This document shows positions 22,815-33,051 of a stretch of DNA of 64,000 nt, piece after piece. Under the pieces are notes generated by a model. The model saw only the letters and a program-made list of their open reading frames with translations. It ran no database searches and was not told where the DNA came from. The stretch spans positions 310,001 through 374,000 of the forward strand of contig CAJIZG010000004.1 of NCBI GenBank assembly GCA_905181865.1, in the 5' to 3' direction. Position 1 is the stretch's first letter; the number at the start of each line of letters is the position of its first letter. This DNA is from Urechidicola croceus. GTDB lineage: Bacteria; Bacteroidota; Bacteroidia; Flavobacteriales; Flavobacteriaceae. The position numbers and the translations under genes are program-made.

Positions 22815-24986
22815 CTAATTTTTCACCATTTGAAGTGCATCCTTTATTTTTAATTCTGCCAAAACACGCAAGCCTTCTTCTACATAAGCATCTTTTGCTA
22901 AATTTTTATGCCAAACCGTTCTTTTCTGTCCAAGAATAGAATCCTTTTCAATCAATGATAATTCATACCGTGGCGAATTAAAAGACAAGTTGGTTGTATA
23001 TTCTCCTAATTTTTTAAATGTTTTGCTTTCTTCTTCATGCCTTTCCAAATCCTCTTTATATGCTTTGTAATTTAAATAAGCAATTTTATCATCTTGAGAT
23101 TTCTTTAACCATTTTGCATTTTTGTCAATTAAAAAGAATTGATCATTTTTATTAATCCTCTTTAAACTATTATTTACAACTTCTTCAAAATTAGCATAAT
23201 ACCCCCACTTATTATAGTTTGCTTTTTTGATTTGATCCCAAGGAAGTGGATTGTTTTGCTCTTTCTCACCAATATCCATATACGTAAAACGAGACGGTAA
23301 AATAACATCAGGCTTCACACCTTCAAGTTGATTAGAACCTCCGTTAATTCTATAAAACTTTTGAATGGTTATTTTTAAAGCACCTAAATCTTCCGGATAT
23401 TTATAATACCTATTTAAGTCCATTACACTTTGAACGGTACCTTTACCAAAAGTTTGTTTACTTCCAAGTATAACGGCTCTATTGTAATCTTGCATCGCAG
23501 CAGCAAAAATTTCTGAAGCCGATGCCGAAAGTTCATTGGTCAAGACTACTAAAGGACCATTCCATAAAATGGATTTGTCTCTATCTTTTTGAACAATAGG
23601 CTCATCATTTTTATATTTTACTTGGACAATAGGGCCGTCTTCTATAAATAATCCAGCCATTTCTATAACGGCGGGTAAAGATCCCCCTCCATTATTTCTA
23701 AGGTCAATCATAATTCCGTTAACATTTTCAGTTTTTAGACGTTCGATTTCCTTTGCCATATCTTTTGCACAATTTCGTCCATTTTTATCAGCGAAGTCAA
23801 TATAAAACGAAGGGAGATTAATTACTCCAAATTTCTTACTATCCTTTTCTATGATACTAGATTTCACAAAAGTTTCTTCAATTTCTACAATATCTCTAAT
23901 GATAGAAATAACTTCCATAGAGCCGTCAATTTTCTTCAACGTTAATCGTACTTCTGTTCCTTTTTTTCCTTTTATAAATTCAATAGCATCACTTAATCGC
24001 ATGCCAACAATATTCAAAGGTTCTTCGTCACCTTGAGCCACTTTTAATATGATATCTCCAACTTCCAATTCTCCTGCTCTCCACGCCGGCCCTCCAGATA
24101 TTAAACCAGATACTTTGGTGTAATCGTTCTTTTGAAATAATCGGGCGCCAATTCCTTCTAGTTTCCCAGAAATTGCTTGATCAAATTCCTTTTTTGCTTT
24201 TGGTGGAAAATAGGTGGTATGTGGATCAAAGGCTCCTGAAATATTATTTAAGTAGGTTGAAAACCAGTCTGTATGGTCAAAATCATCCATTCTACCAAAG
24301 AAGTCATCATAATTCTCTTCAGTAGATTGACGAGCTTCTATTTCCAAATCAATAAATTTTTGATCTGTCGCAGAAACTGTGCTTATTTCTTTTTTAGTTT
24401 CATTATCTTTAGGCACTTCTTCATCCGCTATTTTGTTATGAATTCTAGAAAGCGTACTAAATTTTAATTGCTTTCTCCATAATTCATAAAGTTCTTTCTT
24501 ATTCGCAGCAAATGCTGCGTTTTCACCATCAAGATCTACCGTTTCTTCAATGGTAAAATCATTAGGAATACTTAAGATTTTCGGATAATAGGTTTTCACC
24601 TCTGTTAAGCGTTCTAGGAAGCGAGTTTGAACCAAATGAAAGAAAGAAATGTCTTCCTTTAGTATTTGGTCATCAATTAGTGTTTTATATTTCGAAAATT
24701 CATCAATATCACTTTGAATAAAATAACGTTTTCCGCCATCTAAACTTTCTATAAAACGGGTATAGACAATTTCTGAAAATTCATCATCTATTTCTTGTGG
24801 ATCAAAATGATAGTTGGATAGCACATGCCTCAAAAGGCTAACCAATACTTTATCTTTTTCTTCGGGTGTTTTAGTTATTTCGTTAAAACTAAAAAGAGTT
24901 AAAACCAATACAGCAATTGGTAATATAAATTTCAAATTTCGTCTCATAAATCTTCCTATTTTTCTCATGAAATTATTGTAGCCCAC
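22815..24986 (-). CDS. prc: Carboxy-terminal processing peptidase Prc/Tsp (S41 family)
   Basis: Prc removes C-terminal segments of periplasmic proteins. The 723-residue product has an N-terminal signal or anchor (FILPIAVLVLTLFSF), the TSP N-terminal helical domain, a PDZ domain around residues 260-350 (RLFQKNDYTKVSGLISGGPA), the S41 core with NNGGGSLPAVIEMAGLF near 435, the nucleophile in LTNELSASASEIFAAA near 488 and the general base Lys in KQTFGKGTVQ near 518. The C-terminal DUF3340-like tail is present, so length is complete. A second Met at residue 7 could be the true start. The permease gene follows 42 bases later on the same strand. Confidence 0.93.
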   Translation of the reverse strand: MGYNNFMRKIGRFMRRNLKFILPIAVLVLTLFSFNEITKTPEEKDKVLVSLLRHVLSNYHFDPQEIDDEFSEIVYTRFIESLDGGKRYFIQSDIDEFSKYKTLIDDQILKEDISFFHLVQTRFLERLTEVKTYYPKILSIPNDFTIEETVDLDGENAAFAANKKELYELWRKQLKFSTLSRIHNKIADEEVPKDNETKKEISTVSATDQKFIDLEIEARQSTEENYDDFFGRMDDFDHTDWFSTYLNNISGAFDPHTTYFPPKAKKEFDQAISGKLEGIGARLFQKNDYTKVSGLISGGPAWRAGELEVGDIILKVAQGDEEPLNIVGMRLSDAIEFIKGKKGTEVRLTLKKIDGSMEVISIIRDIVEIEETFVKSSIIEKDSKKFGVINLPSFYIDFADKNGRNCAKDMAKEIERLKTENVNGIMIDLRNNGGGSLPAVIEMAGLFIEDGPIVQVKYKNDEPIVQKDRDKSILWNGPLVVLTNELSASASEIFAAAMQDYNRAVILGSKQTFGKGTVQSVMDLNRYYKYPEDLGALKITIQKFYRINGGSNQLEGVKPDVILPSRFTYMDIGEKEQNNPLPWDQIKKANYNKWGYYANFEEVVNNSLKRINKNDQFFLIDKNAKWLKKSQDDKIAYLNYKAYKEDLERHEEESKTFKKLGEYTTNLSFNSPRYELSLIEKDSILGQKRTVWHKNLAKDAYVEEGLRVLAELKIKDALQMVKN

Positions 24987-25230
24987 TAAAATACTATGAT
25001 TTTACTAATTTACTAGAATTATCAAGAATTAATTATTCAAGGATCAAGCCATAAACAATTAGTTCGTTTCTTTCATTGTGAGGTGATTCGTCATCACGTC
25101 ATTCTTTTGTATGTATAAGGTTCAATAACTTACACATCTTTTGTAATTACTTTAAATAAACACAGAACATATTTTTTACGTAGCAATTTTACAATATCTA
25201 ATTGTATCCTTGTCTTTATAAAATGTTAAA

Positions 25231-25270
25231 TTTGATTTGAATTAATTCTAGCAAAATTGTAGTAGTTTTG
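25231..25270 (+). promoter_or_regulatory. Probable surE promoter
   Basis: TAGTTTTG (25263-25270) fits TAnnTTTG. TTTG occurs at 25231 and 25236, a spacing of 23-28 bases that is longer than usual. The -7 element ends 23 bases before the ATG at 25294 and makes the upstream TTG at 25273 an unlikely start. Confidence 0.5.
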
Positions 25271-25293
25271 TTTTGCCAGATAACGAAAAAAAT

Positions 25294-26061
25294 ATGAATA
25301 AAAGACCTTTGATACTAGTGACCAATGACGATGGAATTTCGGCTCCAGGAATACGTAAACTTATCCGCATTATGAATACCATTGGAGATGTGGTAGTGGT
25401 TGCGCCTGATAGTCCACAAAGCGGTATGGGTCATGCTATTACAATAGATTCGACCTTAGCTTGTGACCAGATAAAAATTGATCAGGGCCCTCAAAAAGAA
25501 TATCAATGTTCTGGGACTCCAGCAGATTGCGTAAAAATGGCGGTGCGTGAGGTGTTGAAAAAAAAACCAGATTTATGTGTGTCCGGTATCAACCACGGTT
25601 CTAATTCTTCAATTAGCGTAATTTATTCTGGTACCATGAGTGCCGCGATTGAAGCTGGAATTGAAGGAATCCCCGCTATTGGTTTTTCTTTGTTAGATTA
25701 TTCTTTAGATGCTAAATTTGATCATTTAGAGGAGGACGTGCTAAAGATCACGAAAAATGTTTTAGAGAATGGATTACCTAAAGGGGTTGTTTTAAATGTG
25801 AATTTCCCAAAAACGGAAGAGCTATTTAAAGGAATAAAAATTTGCAGACAAGCAAAAGGAAATTGGGTAGAAGACTTTGATAAACGTGTAAATCCAATGG
25901 GGAAAGAATATTATTGGTTGACAGGAAAATTTGTAAATGAAGATAACGGTGAAGATACAGATGAATGGGCTTTGGCTAATAATTATGTTTCTATAGTTCC
26001 AACTCAGTTTGATTTAACGGCGCATCATTTCATTCAGCATTTAAATTCATGGGATTTATGA
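25294..26061 (+). CDS. surE: 5'/3'-nucleotidase SurE
   Basis: SurE dephosphorylates nucleoside monophosphates and is a survival protein. The start is set at the ATG at 25294, giving MNKRPLILVTNDDGISAPG with the metal-binding NDD; the frame extends seven codons further to a TTG, but a promoter element ends just before it. Further landmarks are SPQSGMGHAIT near residue 41, YQCSGTPADCVKMA, CVSGINHGSNSSISVIYSGT with the metal-binding Asn, and AAIEAGIEGIPAIGFS. Length of about 255 is normal. The next gene overlaps by 13 bases. Confidence 0.93.
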   Translation: MNKRPLILVTNDDGISAPGIRKLIRIMNTIGDVVVVAPDSPQSGMGHAITIDSTLACDQIKIDQGPQKEYQCSGTPADCVKMAVREVLKKKPDLCVSGINHGSNSSISVIYSGTMSAAIEAGIEGIPAIGFSLLDYSLDAKFDHLEEDVLKITKNVLENGLPKGVVLNVNFPKTEELFKGIKICRQAKGNWVEDFDKRVNPMGKEYYWLTGKFVNEDNGEDTDEWALANNYVSIVPTQFDLTAHHFIQHLNSWDL

Positions 26062-26336
26062 GGAGAGATATAAGCATTGGAATGCTGGCAGCAAGCTTTG
26101 CAACGGCGTGCGGTTTTTTTATCTATGTACAGTTTGTTTCCAAATTAGGGTTTTATGAAACTATTGAATTTATAGAAAAAGGAGACTTGCTTGGAAAAGT
26201 TTTGACCTTGGCAGCGATTCCAAATTTATTTGTATTTTTTGTTTTTATAAAAAAGAAACAAGATTATAGAGCACGAGGTGTTTTAATAATGACTGTGTTT
26301 ACCGCTGTTACCGTTTTACTATTGAAGTTTATTTAA
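26049..26336 (+). CDS. Small predicted membrane protein
   Basis: The 95-residue product has three hydrophobic stretches: ISIGMLAASFATACGFFIYV, VLTLAAIPNLFVFFVFI and GVLIMTVFTAVTVLLLKF, separated by short charged loops, so it is an inner-membrane protein. It overlaps surE by 13 bases and precedes lpxB by 100 bases. I know no function; the position between surE and lpxB is common in Flavobacteriia. Confidence 0.75.
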   Translation: MGFMRRDISIGMLAASFATACGFFIYVQFVSKLGFYETIEFIEKGDLLGKVLTLAAIPNLFVFFVFIKKKQDYRARGVLIMTVFTAVTVLLLKFI

Positions 26337-26435
26337 AGATGAATCGATAAGACAAGTATATTTAAGTTTTTCTCAGCAAAAGGAATGATTAATAACGAAC
26401 AACATGTAATCATTGCAAACAATAAAAATGAACAC

Positions 26436-27539
26436 ATGAAATATTACATCATAGCGGGCGAGGCATCAGGAGATTTACATGCATCTAACTTAATGAAAGC
26501 GTTGCAAAATCAAGACGCCAACGCCGAATTTAGATTTTGGGGAGGTGATTTGATGCAAGCTGTTGGAGGAACTTTGGTAACGCATTATAAAGAGCGTGCT
26601 TTTATGGGCTTTGCAGAAATTATAATGAATTTAAGAACCATAGTAGGCTTAATGAGTTTCTGTAAAAAAGATATTGAACAATATCGACCAGATAGTATAA
26701 TTTTTATTGATAATTCTGGATTTAACTTACGTATCGCGAAATGGGCTAAGAAGTTAGGGTATAAAACTAATTATTATATTTCACCACAAGTTTGGGCGAG
26801 TAGAGCTGGCAGAGTAGAAGATATTAAGCGAGATATTGATGCAATGTTTGTGATTCTACCTTTTGAAAAGGCATTCTATAAAAAGTACAATTACGATGTT
26901 ACTTTTGTAGGTCATCCGCTTTTAGATGCGATTTCAGATCGCAAACAAGTTAATGAAAAGGGGTTTAGAGAGGAGCACCGTTTATCTGATAAACAAATCA
27001 TTGCATTATTACCTGGGAGTAGAAAGCAAGAAATTAAAAAGATGCTTTCTATAATGCTTAAAATGGCAGATAAATTTAAAGAATATCAATTTGTAATAGC
27101 TGGGGCTCCAAGTCAGGATTTTGAATTTTACCAACAGTTTATCTCCATAGAAAATGTGCAGTTTATTTCCAATAAAACATACGATTTACTCTCCGTTTCT
27201 TACGCTGCCCTCGTGACTTCTGGAACAGCTACGCTAGAAGCAGCTTTGTTCAAAGTACCTGAGGTTGTCTGTTATAAAGGTAGTTGGTTATCTTATCAGA
27301 TTGCAAAGCGTATTATTACGTTGAAGTTTATTTCCTTAGTCAATTTAGTCATGGACAAAGAGGTGGTTACAGAATTGATTCAACATGATTTTAATGAGCG
27401 TCGATTAGAAGAAGAATTAAAATTGATTCTAGCTAAAAAACAGCGTCAAGCGATATTTGAAAATTACGCTGCATTAGAAAGTGAATTAGGAGGTAAGGGA
27501 GCTAGCGAAACTGCAGCGAAATTAATTGTAGGTGTTTAA
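26436..27539 (+). CDS. lpxB: Lipid-A-disaccharide synthase
   Basis: LpxB joins UDP-2,3-diacylglucosamine and lipid X in lipid A synthesis at the inner membrane. The start is set at the ATG at 26436, giving MKYYIIAGEASGDLHASNLM, the canonical N-terminus; the 17 codons before it do not belong to the family. Other landmarks are FMGFAEIIMNLRTI, IIFIDNSGFNLRIAKWAKK, YYISPQVWASRAGRV, FVGHPLLDAI, LPGSRKQEIKKML and ALVTSGTATLEAALF. At 367 residues it is complete and confirms a lipid A-bearing Gram-negative. Confidence 0.93.
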   Translation: MKYYIIAGEASGDLHASNLMKALQNQDANAEFRFWGGDLMQAVGGTLVTHYKERAFMGFAEIIMNLRTIVGLMSFCKKDIEQYRPDSIIFIDNSGFNLRIAKWAKKLGYKTNYYISPQVWASRAGRVEDIKRDIDAMFVILPFEKAFYKKYNYDVTFVGHPLLDAISDRKQVNEKGFREEHRLSDKQIIALLPGSRKQEIKKMLSIMLKMADKFKEYQFVIAGAPSQDFEFYQQFISIENVQFISNKTYDLLSVSYAALVTSGTATLEAALFKVPEVVCYKGSWLSYQIAKRIITLKFISLVNLVMDKEVVTELIQHDFNERRLEEELKLILAKKQRQAIFENYAALESELGGKGASETAAKLIVGV

Positions 27540-27622
27540 ACTTTCATTGCGAGAATTCTTTGCGACTGATATTTAGTTAGTTATTACTTATGAAGTGATA
27601 ATTTCTGTATCTTTAGCATGCT

Positions 27623-29653
27623 ATGAAAAATATGCTACAGTTTATTCCTGTGCAACTCACTGTATTCCTAATTCTAGGAATTCTCTTTGGGTATTATATT
27701 TTTATCATTCCTTTCCATGTTTTAATGGGATTGCTAGGCTTGCTGATTGGTTTAGGAATAGCGTTTTATCACGCGAACATGTCCTTTAGTAAAAAGGGAT
27801 ACTTTAATATTTTGTCATATATTCTTTGTTTTTTTCTTGGGATATCTTCTATATCAATTAAGAAGGAGATTTATGATACTTCGCATTATAGTCATTATGT
27901 TTCTGATAGAACTAGTTCCATACTCATTATAAGGGAGGTACTTAAGCCGAGTTTGTATCACATCAAATATATAGCAGAAGTATGCAGTGTTAATTTAACT
28001 TCAGTAATTGGAAAAGTATTGTTGAATGTTGAAAAGGACAGTACATCACAATTGAAAGTTGATGATAGACTATTTGTAAAAACGAAGTTTGAAGATATAA
28101 ATTTCCCGTCGAACCCCTATTATTTTAACTATAACGCGTATATGCAAAATCAGCAGGTATATCATCAGTTATTTGTTAAAGCACCCGAGATTTTAAAATT
28201 AAAAACAGAAAAAATTTCATTAAGGGGGATGGCTGCTAGTTTTCGAGATAAAGCGAATAAGGCTTTAAAAGAAAATAATTTTAAAGATGATGAATTAGGG
28301 GTGATTAATGCGTTACTCTTAGGACAGCGACAGGAGATTTCAAAAGAACTTTTAGAAGCCTATGCCAATGCAGGGGCGATTCATATTTTGGCAGTTTCTG
28401 GTTTACACGTCGGAATCGTCTTACTGATTTTAAATTTTCTCTTTAAGCCGCTGGAGGGTTTGAAAAATGGGAAAACGATTAAATTGATATTAGTTATCGG
28501 ATTTCTATGGATTTTTGCGATTGTTGCTGGGTTATCAGCTTCCGTAGTGAGAGCCGTAACCATGTTTTCGGCAGTAGTTATTGGTGTGCAGGTGAATAGG
28601 CCAACAAATATATACAATACATTAGTTATGTCTATGTTTATTTTGTTGCTAATTCAACCTTATTTTTTGTTTGATGTTGGTTTTCAATTAAGTTATGTTG
28701 CGGTATTTTCCATTGTTTCGATACAGCCATTAATTTATAAAACATGGAGTCCCAAATTAAAAGTAATTGATTATTTCTGGAAACTATTCTCAGTGTCACT
28801 TGCCGCACAATTGGGAGTATTGCCGTTGAGTTTGTATTATTTTCATCAATTTCCTGGATTATTCTTTTTGTCTAATTTGGTCATCATTCCAATACTAGGG
28901 TTGATTTTAATGGTTGGAATTCTTGCAATTTTTCTCAGTTTATTAGATGTCCTTCCTGCGGTTTTAAGCGAATTATATTCAGAATTATTACAGTTGATGA
29001 ATTCCTTTATTCGCTGGATTTCGTTACGAGAAGATTTTTTATTTGAAAATATATCCTTTTCATTTTTAATTCTTTTAGCATCTTATGGTTTACTCGTGTT
29101 TGGCGTTCGATTTATAGAAAATTTTAAAGCCAAACGAATGCTATGGTTCTTAAGTTTCGTATTATTTTTTCAAAGTGTTTTAATTTTCGAAAAAAGTGAA
29201 GTTAACCGTGGTAAAGAATTTGTTGTATTTCAAAAGTCAAGAAATTCTATTATTGGAGATCGTTTAGGAAAACAGATAACGGTATATCATAGTATGGATA
29301 GTTCACAGATCAATAATGAGCGAATACTTCAGAATTATCGGTTAGGTGTTGGTGAAATTGAAATTGTGAAAAGTGATACCATTCCAAGAATTCACCAGTT
29401 TGGTGAGCATATGATCCTTATTGTAGATAGTTTGGGGATCTATCAATTCCCTAAATTTAATCCAAGTGTTGTAGTTTTACGACAATCTCCAAAGTTGAAT
29501 TTAGAAAGACTATTAGGAATACTAGATCCCGTAATTGTTGTCGTCGATGGTTCTAATTATAAAAGTTATGTGCAGCATTGGAAAGAGATATGTATGCAAA
29601 GAAAAACGCCCTTTCATGATACATCAAAAAAGGGAGCGTATATTTTAAAGTAG
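27623..29653 (+). CDS. comEC: ComEC/Rec2-family DNA uptake channel protein
   Basis: ComEC forms the inner-membrane channel for single-stranded DNA in natural transformation. The 676-residue protein has several N-terminal helices, a DUF4131-like soluble segment (RTSSILIIREVLKPSLYHIK), the hallmark AGAIHILAVSGLHVGIVLLI near residue 252, and the Competence domain helices after it (GLSASVVRAVTMFSAVVIGV, FDVGFQLSYVAVFSIV). The C-terminal region from about 510 lacks the metal-binding HxHxDH of the lactamase domain found in longer ComEC proteins. An intact comEC shows competence may exist, although comM elsewhere in the window is a remnant. Confidence 0.9.
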   Translation: MKNMLQFIPVQLTVFLILGILFGYYIFIIPFHVLMGLLGLLIGLGIAFYHANMSFSKKGYFNILSYILCFFLGISSISIKKEIYDTSHYSHYVSDRTSSILIIREVLKPSLYHIKYIAEVCSVNLTSVIGKVLLNVEKDSTSQLKVDDRLFVKTKFEDINFPSNPYYFNYNAYMQNQQVYHQLFVKAPEILKLKTEKISLRGMAASFRDKANKALKENNFKDDELGVINALLLGQRQEISKELLEAYANAGAIHILAVSGLHVGIVLLILNFLFKPLEGLKNGKTIKLILVIGFLWIFAIVAGLSASVVRAVTMFSAVVIGVQVNRPTNIYNTLVMSMFILLLIQPYFLFDVGFQLSYVAVFSIVSIQPLIYKTWSPKLKVIDYFWKLFSVSLAAQLGVLPLSLYYFHQFPGLFFLSNLVIIPILGLILMVGILAIFLSLLDVLPAVLSELYSELLQLMNSFIRWISLREDFLFENISFSFLILLASYGLLVFGVRFIENFKAKRMLWFLSFVLFFQSVLIFEKSEVNRGKEFVVFQKSRNSIIGDRLGKQITVYHSMDSSQINNERILQNYRLGVGEIEIVKSDTIPRIHQFGEHMILIVDSLGIYQFPKFNPSVVVLRQSPKLNLERLLGILDPVIVVVDGSNYKSYVQHWKEICMQRKTPFHDTSKKGAYILK

Positions 29654-29697
29654 TAATTTCGGTATTGGGCTTTGATTGTTTTCGTTCTTTCTATCAA

Positions 29698-31440
29698 CTA
29701 GCGAACCCCATGCATTAATTTCTTTAACAATGGATTTAGTGCCATCGAAATAAAACCTAAAATGATTGGAATTAAGGTAAAAATTAAGAAGAAAGTAGAC
29801 ATGGAATAGGTTGCTGTAATTTCATCAATCATACCTCCAAGTGAATGCGCCGTTTTGTTTCCAATAGCAATAGCGATATAAAACACACCAAACATTAATG
29901 CAATCATTCGCCTGGGTACTAATTTGCTGATATATGAAAGCCCAAGCGGTGATAAGCATAATTCTCCCAAAGTATGAAAAAGATATGCAAAAATTAACCA
30001 AACCATACTCACAGATGCAACTTTGGCACCTTGGTCAATGGTGGAAGAGCCATACACTAAAAAGGCAAACCCAAGTCCAAGAAGAATTAATCCGAATCCG
30101 TATTTCACTGCCGCACTCGGATTGTATTTACTTTCCCACCAACGAGAAAATAAAGGAGCAAATATGATAATAAATAAAGAGTTTAAAATGGCAAACCAAG
30201 TGGCTGGCACTTCTGTTCCTTGATCTGAGAATTCTCTATTTAGTTTGTAGATTACAATGCCCCATACAAATATAAAACTGATCCCAAGAATGATATTTGA
30301 TAGCGTTATTTTCTTAATAGTTTTTGAAAATAAACTGTACAATACCCAGGTGATAATTAAAAGAGGTACGACGGTAACAATAGTATCCACAATTTTAAAA
30401 GTATAGGCATATCCACCGGTTAAAGTTCTTGCTGTATAATCACGAGCAAAAATTGCCAATGAACCCGCTGCTTGCTCAAAAGAAGCCCAAAAGAAAATAG
30501 TAAGAAATGAAAATATGGTAACAGCGATCATTCGATCTCTTACTAGCGTAGTATATCTAATAATTCTAGAAACGATTAGTATAAAAAAAGCAATAACAGC
30601 GATTATAATGGTAATGGTTGCTCCAGAAATTCCAAACGCTTCAAAAGTAATCAGTGGTGCGTTGCCAATTTTTGACATAGGGTCATTTAAAATCCATATA
30701 ATAGCTAAGAATGAAAATAAGACCATTAAAATTTTATCGAAAAGGGTGAACGGATTTAGCTTATCACCTTCAGGTATTTCAATTTCTTCCATGGTTTTAG
30801 CTTTAGGAATTCCGCCAATACCTCCAAATATAGGTTTAGCATACCAAAATTGAAGCATTCCTAAAAACATAAAGATTCCTGCCAATCCAAAACCAAAACT
30901 CCATCCAACTTTTTCACCTAAATAACCGCACAGCATAATTCCCAAAAAGGCACCCGCGTTCACTCCCATATAATAAATGGTGTAAGCTCCATCTTTTTTA
31001 TCATCATTGCCTTCATACATTTCAGAAATAATTGAAGTCATATTCGGTTTGAAAAATCCGTTTCCAAGAATTAGAAACGAAATTCCGATATACAAAAATA
31101 ATGGTGTTTCAATTGCCATAGAGGCATGCCCAATAGTCATCAATAACGCCCCAATTGCAACAGCACATCGGTACCCTATTTTTCTATCGGCTAAATATCC
31201 ACCTAAAATGGGCGTTAAATAAACCAGTAAAGCATAGGTTCCTAAAAGTGACAAGGCGTTTTCTCTTGCCCAACCCCATCCTGGATTGTCTCCTGTCGCC
31301 GCAGCCGTCAAAAAGATAACCAATATGGCACGCATTCCATAGTATGAAAAACGCTCCCACATTTCAGTAAAAAACAAGACAAATAAACCTGCTGGGTGTC
31401 CCAGTACTTTATTTTTAAATAATTGATCTGTTGAATTCAT
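29698..31440 (-). CDS. POT-family proton-dependent peptide transporter
   Basis: POT (PTR2) transporters import di- and tripeptides with protons. The 580-residue protein has the ExxERFxYYG signature in FFTEMWERFSYYGMRAIL near residue 26, about 14 hydrophobic helices, the GYLADRKIGYR loop between helices 2 and 3, FFKPNMTSIISEMY near 130, and the family motif FWASFEQAAGSLAIFA near 315. It is longer than its neighbour in the middle loops. It lies 60 bases downstream of a second POT gene; the two are a tandem pair. Confidence 0.92.
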   Translation of the reverse strand: MNSTDQLFKNKVLGHPAGLFVLFFTEMWERFSYYGMRAILVIFLTAAATGDNPGWGWARENALSLLGTYALLVYLTPILGGYLADRKIGYRCAVAIGALLMTIGHASMAIETPLFLYIGISFLILGNGFFKPNMTSIISEMYEGNDDKKDGAYTIYYMGVNAGAFLGIMLCGYLGEKVGWSFGFGLAGIFMFLGMLQFWYAKPIFGGIGGIPKAKTMEEIEIPEGDKLNPFTLFDKILMVLFSFLAIIWILNDPMSKIGNAPLITFEAFGISGATITIIIAVIAFFILIVSRIIRYTTLVRDRMIAVTIFSFLTIFFWASFEQAAGSLAIFARDYTARTLTGGYAYTFKIVDTIVTVVPLLIITWVLYSLFSKTIKKITLSNIILGISFIFVWGIVIYKLNREFSDQGTEVPATWFAILNSLFIIIFAPLFSRWWESKYNPSAAVKYGFGLILLGLGFAFLVYGSSTIDQGAKVASVSMVWLIFAYLFHTLGELCLSPLGLSYISKLVPRRMIALMFGVFYIAIAIGNKTAHSLGGMIDEITATYSMSTFFLIFTLIPIILGFISMALNPLLKKLMHGVR

Positions 31441-31500
31441 AAAGTGATATTTGAAATATTGAAAAAACTTTTCAATTGAAGTTAAAAGGTTTTGTTTGTT

Positions 31501-32859
31501 TTAGTTATTCATTGCTGTTTCATTATCCTCGGCACCATGTGTTAGTGCTTTCAATTTATTAAGGAAAACATAAATAAGTAATCCAAAGAGAATACAAAAC
31601 AATGCGATTCCTGTAAAGATTGAAAGTTCTCCAAGTTTAGAGGCCGATTCTCCCAATAGTCCGGCAACTTTATTACCTAAGCCTGTAGTGGCAAAATACA
31701 ATCCCATCATTAGAGATGCATATTTAGCCGGAGCTAACTTTGTGACAAATGACAACGAAACGGGAGATAAACTTAATTCTCCAATCGTGTGAAATAGATA
31801 TGCTAATACCAACCAGTACATTGCAGATGATCCAGAATTTTGAAATTCGATGGATGCTGCAGACATAAATAAGAATCCCATTCCCATAATTATTAATCCG
31901 ACAATCATCTTAAATAGTGAAGAGGCCTTTTTACTTTTTAATTTTCTTCTAGCCCAAAAAGCAGCAACAGAAGTTCCGAAAACGATGATAAAAAAAGCAT
32001 TTAAAGATTGGAACCATGATGCAGGAATTTCGGTTCCAAAAAACACTCTGTTTGTTTGGTTCTTGGCGTATAAGTTCATTAATCCACCTGCTTGCTCAAA
32101 TGCTCCAAAGAATACAATGACCATTAAAAAAGAAAGAATCAATACAATTACGCGATCTTTTTCAATTTTAGAAAGAGGTTTGTTCAATAATTCTCGATCT
32201 TCTAAGTTTTTAGATTTCCCGAGATGATCACCTACGCCAACTAAATATTTTTGACCATAAATAAATTGTACCAATCCTACTAACATACAAATTCCAGCTA
32301 ATCCAAATCCATAATGCCAACCATGAACTTCTCCAACATACCCGACGATTAAACTCGATAAAAAGGCACCTACATTTATTCCTATATAAAATATGGTAAA
32401 TCCTTTATCTCTTCTAATATCACCTTTTTTGTATAATCCCCCAACCATGGTTGAAATATTAGGCTTTAACATTCCAACTCCAGAAATAATAAATCCTAAT
32501 CCAGTATAAAATGCCCATATTTCTTCAATAGCCAAAATACTGTGTCCGATTACTAAAAGAATGGCACCTATAATTACAGCTTTTTTTTGCCCCAAAATTT
32601 TATCGGCAATAATCCCTCCAGGTATAGAAGCCACATAAACGAGCATTGTGTACCATCCGTAAAGGGCCAATGCTTCCATATTGGTCCAGCCAAGACCTGC
32701 ATTTATATCTGTAGTCTTGGTTGTGAGATATAAAACAAGAATGGCTCGCATACCATAGTACGAAAAGCGTTCCCACATTTCGGTGAAAAATAATACATAT
32801 AGCCCTATGGGATGTCCAAAAAGTTCTCTTTCATGTGGTTTTAAAACGCTATTTTCCAT
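31501..32859 (-). CDS. POT-family proton-dependent peptide transporter (second copy)
   Basis: The start is set at 32859, giving MENSVLKPHERELFGHPIGL; the longer frame adds 19 residues that are not family-like. Landmarks are EMWERFSYYGMRAILVLYL, GGIIADKILGQKKAVIIG, GVGMLKPNISTMVGGLYKKG and FFGAFEQAGGLMNLYA. At about 452 residues it is a standard length. It shares the same N-terminal block (GLYVLFFTEMWERFSYYGM) with the downstream gene, so the pair arose by duplication, but the two differ in length and loops. Confidence 0.9.
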   Translation of the reverse strand: MENSVLKPHERELFGHPIGLYVLFFTEMWERFSYYGMRAILVLYLTTKTTDINAGLGWTNMEALALYGWYTMLVYVASIPGGIIADKILGQKKAVIIGAILLVIGHSILAIEEIWAFYTGLGFIISGVGMLKPNISTMVGGLYKKGDIRRDKGFTIFYIGINVGAFLSSLIVGYVGEVHGWHYGFGLAGICMLVGLVQFIYGQKYLVGVGDHLGKSKNLEDRELLNKPLSKIEKDRVIVLILSFLMVIVFFGAFEQAGGLMNLYAKNQTNRVFFGTEIPASWFQSLNAFFIIVFGTSVAAFWARRKLKSKKASSLFKMIVGLIIMGMGFLFMSAASIEFQNSGSSAMYWLVLAYLFHTIGELSLSPVSLSFVTKLAPAKYASLMMGLYFATTGLGNKVAGLLGESASKLGELSIFTGIALFCILFGLLIYVFLNKLKALTHGAEDNETAMNN

Positions 32860-33020
32860 ATTAATTTGGTGAGTTTGACAGTTAAAATGTATGATTTGAT
32901 AAACCATAGAATACACGGTTTTTTATAATGCGGATAAATGTAAGGATTTTTTAATAATTGGTTAATGCATTTTTTAAATGGGTTAATTGAATACTACATT
33001 TTTTTACATGAAAATTCAAT

Positions 33021-33028
33021 TATCTTTG
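33021..33028 (+). promoter_or_regulatory. Promoter -7 element of the HMG-CoA reductase gene
   Basis: TATCTTTG matches TAnnTTTG and lies 23 bases before the ATG at 33052. I see no good TTTG at the -33 distance. Confidence 0.5.
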
Positions 33029-33051
33029 TTGAGAATTATTTAGTTATACGT

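Noticed and set aside
25273-25293. TTG start for surE
   Set aside because: A TAnnTTTG element ends at 25270, so the transcript would begin at or after this codon; the ATG at 25294 gives the family N-terminus.
29934-32227. Several plus-strand open frames opposite the POT transporter genes
   Set aside because: They are shadows of the membrane-protein genes on the other strand and have no family features.
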